Assembly: GCF_000820085.1 (NCBI RefSeq)
Contig: NZ_CDBN01000077.1
Span: 1-64,000 of the forward strand
Source of the DNA: Aeromonas sanarellii
Lineage (GTDB): Bacteria > Pseudomonadota > Gammaproteobacteria > Enterobacterales > Aeromonadaceae
Length of the DNA: 64,000 nt
Reading direction: 5' to 3'
The position numbers and the translations under genes were made by a program. Positions 60,220 to 64,000 of this stretch are shown in pieces. The number at the start of each line of letters is the position of its first letter. The stretch's first letter is position 1. A model generated the notes under the pieces. That model worked only from the letters and a program-made list of their open reading frames with translations. It ran no database searches and had not been told where the DNA came from.

Positions 60220-61494
60220 ATGCCAACCGCCATTGCCCTGGTCGACGTGAACAACTTCTACGCCTCTTGCGAGCGGCTGTTTCGCCCCGACCTCAAGGGG
60301 GTGCCGATCGTTGTGCTCTCCAACAACGATGGCTGTGTCGTGGCCAGATCGGCAGAGGCCAAGCGGTTGGGGGTCAAGATGGGGATTCCCTACTTCCAGA
60401 TCCGCGAGCTCTATGAAGAGCAGGGCGGCATCTGGTTCAGCTCCAACTACGCCCTCTATGGCGACCTGTCGAACCGGGTGATGACGACCCTGGAGAGCAT
60501 GGCCCCAACCGTCGAGGTCTACAGCATTGATGAAGCGTTCATCGAGCTCAGCGAAAGTTGGGCCGGTGACCTGCTGGCCTATGGCCGCCAGATCCGCGAA
60601 CGGGTGCAGCAGTGGACCGGCCTCACTGTCGGGGTGGGCATTGCGCCGACCAAGACCCTGGCCAAGCTGGCGAACTACGCCGCCAAGAAGTGGCCTGCCA
60701 CCGGCGGTGTGGTGGATCTGCGTGATGAGGGGCGCCGCGCCAAGCTGATGGCCATCACCCCGGTTGAGGAAGTCTGGGGGATAGGGCGCAAGCTGACCGC
60801 CAAGCTCAACAAACAGGGCATCAACACCGTGGCGGATCTGGTGGGTGCCGACCCCAAGAGTCTGCGCCGACAGTATGGGGTCGTCGTCGAGCGCACCGTA
60901 CAGGAGCTGAGGGGGATCCCCTGTGCCGAGCGGGAGCCGACAGCCCAGGCCAAGCAGCAGATCATCTGCAGCCGGAGTTTTGGTGAACGCATCACGGCGT
61001 TTGGCCCCATGCGGGAGGCGCTGGCCGGCTACATGGAGCGGGCCGTGGAAAAGCTCAGAGCAGAGGGCATGTGCTGCCGGCACGTCACCCTCTTTATAAG
61101 GAGCAGCCCCTTCTCGGAGCGAGAGACCTATTACAGCAACCAGATATCGACCCGGATGCAGACCCCCACCTCAGACACCCGGGACCTGCTTGCCCTGGTT
61201 GAACCGCTGCTGCGCCGTATCTGGCGGGATGATGTCCGCTATATGAAGGGCGGGGTCATGCTGGCCGACTTCACCCCGGCCAGCATGCACCAGGGAGACC
61301 TGTTCGCTGATCGGCAGCAGGATCCCCGCAGCGAGGCACTGATGAAGGTGATTGACCAGATCAATCAGGGAAGGCTGGGGAAGGTCTACTTCGCGGCCAG
61401 GGGCCGTGATACTAGAGAGTGGACGATGAAGCGGGAGCAGCTCAGCCCCCGCTATACCACCTGCATCAACGAGCTCCCCGCGGTGAAAGCATGA
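60220..61494 (+). CDS. umuC: DNA polymerase V catalytic subunit UmuC
   Basis: A 424-residue Y-family translesion polymerase. The catalytic carboxylates are Asp9 ([13 protein letters not shown]) and Asp104-Glu105 ([12 protein letters not shown]). The helix-hairpin-helix region [19 protein letters not shown] and the little-finger domain follow, and the UmuC-specific C-terminus (about 350-424) is intact. The ATG has GAGGG upstream. It forms an SOS operon with umuD. Confidence 0.96.
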   Translation: MPTAIALVDVNNFYASCERLFRPDLKGVPIVVLSNNDGCVVARSAEAKRLGVKMGIPYFQIRELYEEQGGIWFSSNYALYGDLSNRVMTTLESMAPTVEVYSIDEAFIELSESWAGDLLAYGRQIRERVQQWTGLTVGVGIAPTKTLAKLANYAAKKWPATGGVVDLRDEGRRAKLMAITPVEEVWGIGRKLTAKLNKQGINTVADLVGADPKSLRRQYGVVVERTVQELRGIPCAEREPTAQAKQQIICSRSFGERITAFGPMREALAGYMERAVEKLRAEGMCCRHVTLFIRSSPFSERETYYSNQISTRMQTPTSDTRDLLALVEPLLRRIWRDDVRYMKGGVMLADFTPASMHQGDLFADRQQDPRSEALMKVIDQINQGRLGKVYFAARGRDTREWTMKREQLSPRYTTCINELPAVKA

Positions 61495-61849
61495 ATATAA
61501 CCAGCTTGGTCTACAGCTGCTGGTGAGACGCCAACTTAGCATCCTGTGCAAAGCGCTGATATGCGCCTTACTAACTGTACGTAACCATAGAATTACCCCA
61601 GTCACACTGACTTAGGGTGGACATTTTCTACGCGGGGCGAGAGCACACCTCGTTAAATCAAGTAACCAGCTCGATTTTTACTCATTAAACACACAACCCA
61701 AGAGTAAATAGCACTCGGCATTACTCCGCAGCGTGAGCGATATTCATACCGATTGATGCAATTTTGCTCTGCCTACTTATTTTTAGGTTAGTGTACTCTC
61801 ACCCTGATTCTATACGTAACTAGTTGAAGGGCTGCGACACCTCACGAAC
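61495..61849. other. 355-bp AT-rich gap between convergent umuC and LRAT-like gene
   Basis: No gene, tRNA or clear terminator is visible. The composition drops sharply from the umuC side. A short segment near 61615 (TTAGGGTGGACATTTTC) looks like an insertion-sequence end but I could not identify it. Confidence 0.45.
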
Positions 61850-62413
61850 TCAGAGTGGAACATAGTTGTTCGCTTTTATCGTCCGGCTCTTTTCGATATT
61901 AAGTTCGATCAGTTTGTTGACTTGGGTAGAGGTATGGATGCCAACCTTGCACCAGAGAGCAAAATGTTCGCAGTTAGCAAGCAGCAGATTGTACTCAGCA
62001 AAGCCCAAACATCGCTCAGCCCGACTTGCGCACTCTTCTCGCGAATAAATGTGATAATCATTGGTCGCGAACCAATTATAAAGACTCTTTGCGAACAAGC
62101 TGGAAGCGCCCGATGAAAACAACAAAGCCGGAACTAAGATAGCTAGATCTGAATTGGTTAAGAAGGTTATAACCCTTCCCAACAAACCCTGTTCTTTCTC
62201 ACCAAAGCCCATCACATCGAACCGATCCGCATCTCGGATAAAATGACGCATGTTTGTCCGCATGATGCTATTGCCATCGCTTTTATCACTGTTAGGACTG
62301 GTGAAGTGGACGATCATATCGTTGCCTACATATACACCGTAATGATCGTAGAACCGACGGCTGACCCGAAGAACCATACCCCGCTGAATACTGTCCACTT
62401 CTAACGGTCCCAC
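61850..62413 (-). CDS. LRAT-like (NlpC/P60 superfamily) domain protein
   Basis: A 187-residue protein with a permuted papain-like LRAT domain. YDHYGVYVGNDMIVHF gives His24 and His36, and LLANCEHFALWCKVG gives the nucleophile Cys148. These three form the acyltransferase/phospholipase site of the LRAT/H-rev107 family. A hydrophobic stretch (about 88-106) lies between them. The start is a GTG at 62413; ATG at Met13 is an alternative. Upstream, a different frame reads MRHWKSVKVHGF and so on and runs into this gene, so the N-terminus may be frameshifted. Low GC and poor ribosome sites mark it as foreign. It could modify lipid or act as an effector; the role is unknown. Confidence 0.65.
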   Translation of the reverse strand: MGPLEVDSIQRGMVLRVSRRFYDHYGVYVGNDMIVHFTSPNSDKSDGNSIMRTNMRHFIRDADRFDVMGFGEKEQGLLGRVITFLTNSDLAILVPALLFSSGASSLFAKSLYNWFATNDYHIYSREECASRAERCLGFAEYNLLLANCEHFALWCKVGIHTSTQVNKLIELNIEKSRTIKANNYVPL

Positions 62414-62648
62414 CCATTATTATTCGATAATTAAACTCCAACTCGAACCAGTCGTCACTAGCGACGACATTTTCATCTGAGTTGAAACCGTGAACTTTGA
62501 CAGATTTCCAGTGGCGCATGATCTGACATGCCTAACCCCAGCAACTGCCAGATCAAGTCTGAACTTCTACATCTAAGTCAACACAACAACTGTTCAACCA
62601 TCCGGCGATAGCCTCGATCGAGAATCAAGAAATAATCGGAGCCCACTA

Positions 62649-64000
62649 TTAATTAGTGCCCACCTTCAGTTCGACTAGTACATCTGTTGCCCACTTTTGC
62701 TCAGAGTTTTGTATCCGGGCCCCCTCAACTACCCTAGCCATGTGCATGAGCTGCTCTTGAGCTGGCAGAGCAAAGTCAAACCACATGTCACTGTGCGAAC
62801 CAAAGCGAACCTGCCAATAGGCGACACCTTGGTCGAACCGGACTTTCAGCGTCCTGCCGTCTTCAAACTCAAGCTCCAACCTACGGTGATGAGGGATTTC
62901 ACGATTTGACGACTCCACAATTAGTTCAACTTGACGCCCAACCATTGCCGACAGCCAATTGCGTGAAAAGAACTCGAAATCGTCCTGGCTGGCCCAGTCA
63001 TCAAAGGCCTTACGCCCTTGCATCCGACCTGATTTGAATAGGGTCTTGACCTGCACAACCGCGTCGGCAGAAATGCGGCTCTTCAGATTATTCAGAACCG
63101 CACCCAGGATCGTCACGACTGCGGGGTTCTGAATGTAACGATCTGAGTAGGTCAGCCTGTTGATCTTCGCAGTCGCAATCACATCAGCAACTTGCTGATC
63201 TCTAGCGCCAAGCAGCTCCCAGAAACGCTCACCAAACTGCAGCAGCGACCCATTGAGCTCATCGTGAATTGATATATCGACGATCCCTACCCCGCCAAAA
63301 GATCCACTCGCCCCCCTGGAGAAGTCCATCGCTTTCCAGTCAAGACCCGGCTGACTTCTTGAGAGAACGACTAGCTCATCGCTTTGATGCCAGCTGCAGC
63401 CTGGGACGGTTGCCACAAGGCTGCGCGAGGCCAGCGTAATAACCTCGCCCCCTATAAATGCTTGGGCAACGACATGCTCACCTGGCTTAGTAATGGCATT
63501 CCCGACATTAACTCCAAGGCTCGACAGCCGCTCGAGATCCTGCACGAGCTCCCCATCGTTGATATCCGCTGGCACGAGCAGATCAACAGTCAGCTCATCA
63601 GCCAGAACATAGGTCTGAATCGCCTTACGAAACTGTGGTGCAAGAAGATCCCACTCCGCCATATCACCAGAGGTCAGCAGAGTGACCCTCTCAGCCCCCT
63701 CATTGATCAGCCGGCGCAGAACGCTCTCAATGCTGCCAGGCGCATATTGGCCATCAGCAAAGGAGAGTTTGTTTTCGGTGGTCAACCCCACGTGATGAAT
63801 AAAGTCCGAGCCTAGCCAGTCGAGCGCTGCCTGGCGATCCAGCTTGTCGTGATCATACCGCGTTTGAGAGTCCAGCAGGCACTCACTACAGCCAGTTTCA
63901 CAATGCTTGCAGTGGAGCCTTTCCACCATCCCGCGCAGCAGTCGTTCGACATGCAACGGTGCGCTAGTAGCAAAGCCCGCACCACCGCTGATGACGTCGA
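62649..64000 (-). CDS. C-terminal part of a large helicase-type protein with DUF1998-like Zn motif (partial)
   Basis: The frame is open to the window end, so only the last 449 codons are visible. They begin DVISGGAGFATSAPLHVERL, then a four-cysteine motif CKHCETGCSECLL (63879-63911), then LDRQAALDWL. This pattern is the C-terminal zinc module (DUF1998/MZB) of DEAD/DEAH helicases such as DrmA/DrmB, DpdJ and related defence proteins, where the helicase core lies upstream. The remaining 380 residues include a part like a phospholipase-D fold (TVDLLVPADINDGELVQDLERLSSLG) but without an HKD motif, then a domain of unknown kind. GC is low compared with the chromosome. I cannot tell which system it belongs to. 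Confidence 0.7.
   Translation of the reverse strand, partial: DVISGGAGFATSAPLHVERLLRGMVERLHCKHCETGCSECLLDSQTRYDHDKLDRQAALDWLGSDFIHHVGLTTENKLSFADGQYAPGSIESVLRRLINEGAERVTLLTSGDMAEWDLLAPQFRKAIQTYVLADELTVDLLVPADINDGELVQDLERLSSLGVNVGNAITKPGEHVVAQAFIGGEVITLASRSLVATVPGCSWHQSDELVVLSRSQPGLDWKAMDFSRGASGSFGGVGIVDISIHDELNGSLLQFGERFWELLGARDQQVADVIATAKINRLTYSDRYIQNPAVVTILGAVLNNLKSRISADAVVQVKTLFKSGRMQGRKAFDDWASQDDFEFFSRNWLSAMVGRQVELIVESSNREIPHHRRLELEFEDGRTLKVRFDQGVAYWQVRFGSHSDMWFDFALPAQEQLMHMARVVEGARIQNSEQKWATDVLVELKVGTN

Noticed and set aside
61600..61660. Insertion-sequence end near 61615
   Set aside because: No matching inverted repeat, target duplication or transposase fragment could be found in the window.
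1..64000. CRISPR arrays, rRNA genes, intact tRNA genes, integrase or transposase genes
   Set aside because: None could be recognised on either strand.

Overview
The window is 64 kb of GC-rich gammaproteobacterial chromosome. Gene content and order (pdxB-asd-fimV-truA-accD-folC-dedD, ppsA/ppsR, the AcnD/PrpF form of the methylcitrate cycle, TusE, AroP, a homogentisate pathway) suggest Aeromonas or a close relative. This is inferred from gene families, not from a database match. The last 2.5 kb is clearly poorer in GC and looks acquired.

Region by region: 1-3.6 kb is a minus-strand tyrosine catabolic operon (hpd, hmgA, fahA, maiA). From 3.8 to 8.5 kb lie a HAD phosphatase/pseudouridine synthase pair, a membrane diguanylate cyclase with a periplasmic NMT1-like sensor, and a PAS chemoreceptor. 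From 8.6 to 28.2 kb is the main accessory block, mostly on the minus strand. It holds an acyl-CoA ligase, an alpha/beta hydrolase and an AraC regulator. Then comes an envelope set of RND exporter, YCF48-like protein, DUF1329 and DUF1302. Then comes an eight-gene catabolic operon: quinone-reductase-like protein, TauD-like dioxygenase, BKACE beta-keto acid cleavage enzyme, MFS carrier, an unusual DsbA-Rieske fusion, a YeiH-type exporter and a two-subunit CoA transferase. The envelope set and the catabolic operon carry the same 40-bp upstream element, a 21-bp-spaced direct repeat of the AraC type at nearly the same distance from a -10-like hexamer. I read them as one regulon for an unidentified, probably hydrophobic, substrate.

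From 28.6 to 34.6 kb is the plus-strand prpB-prpC-acnD-prpF operon for propionyl-CoA disposal. From 34.7 to 49.8 kb is core genome: a small lipoprotein, yccA, yccS with a duplicated 5' end, tusE, the dedD-folC-accD-truA-fimV-asd-pdxB run, pgpB, and a lone metQ with a likely MetJ operator. From 50.1 to 58.6 kb are a VOC protein, an isochorismatase-like hydrolase, modF, the divergent ppsA/ppsR pair, small membrane proteins and aroP.

At 58.9 kb sits a displaced 3' half of a tRNA-Thr(CGT) gene, a typical attachment-site scar. Beyond it are an SOS module (SRAP protein divergent from umuDC, with a perfect LexA palindrome) and a low-GC segment. That segment holds an LRAT-like protein and the C-terminal part of a large helicase-type protein with a four-cysteine DUF1998-like motif, which runs off the window. 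It is probably the edge of a genomic or defence island.
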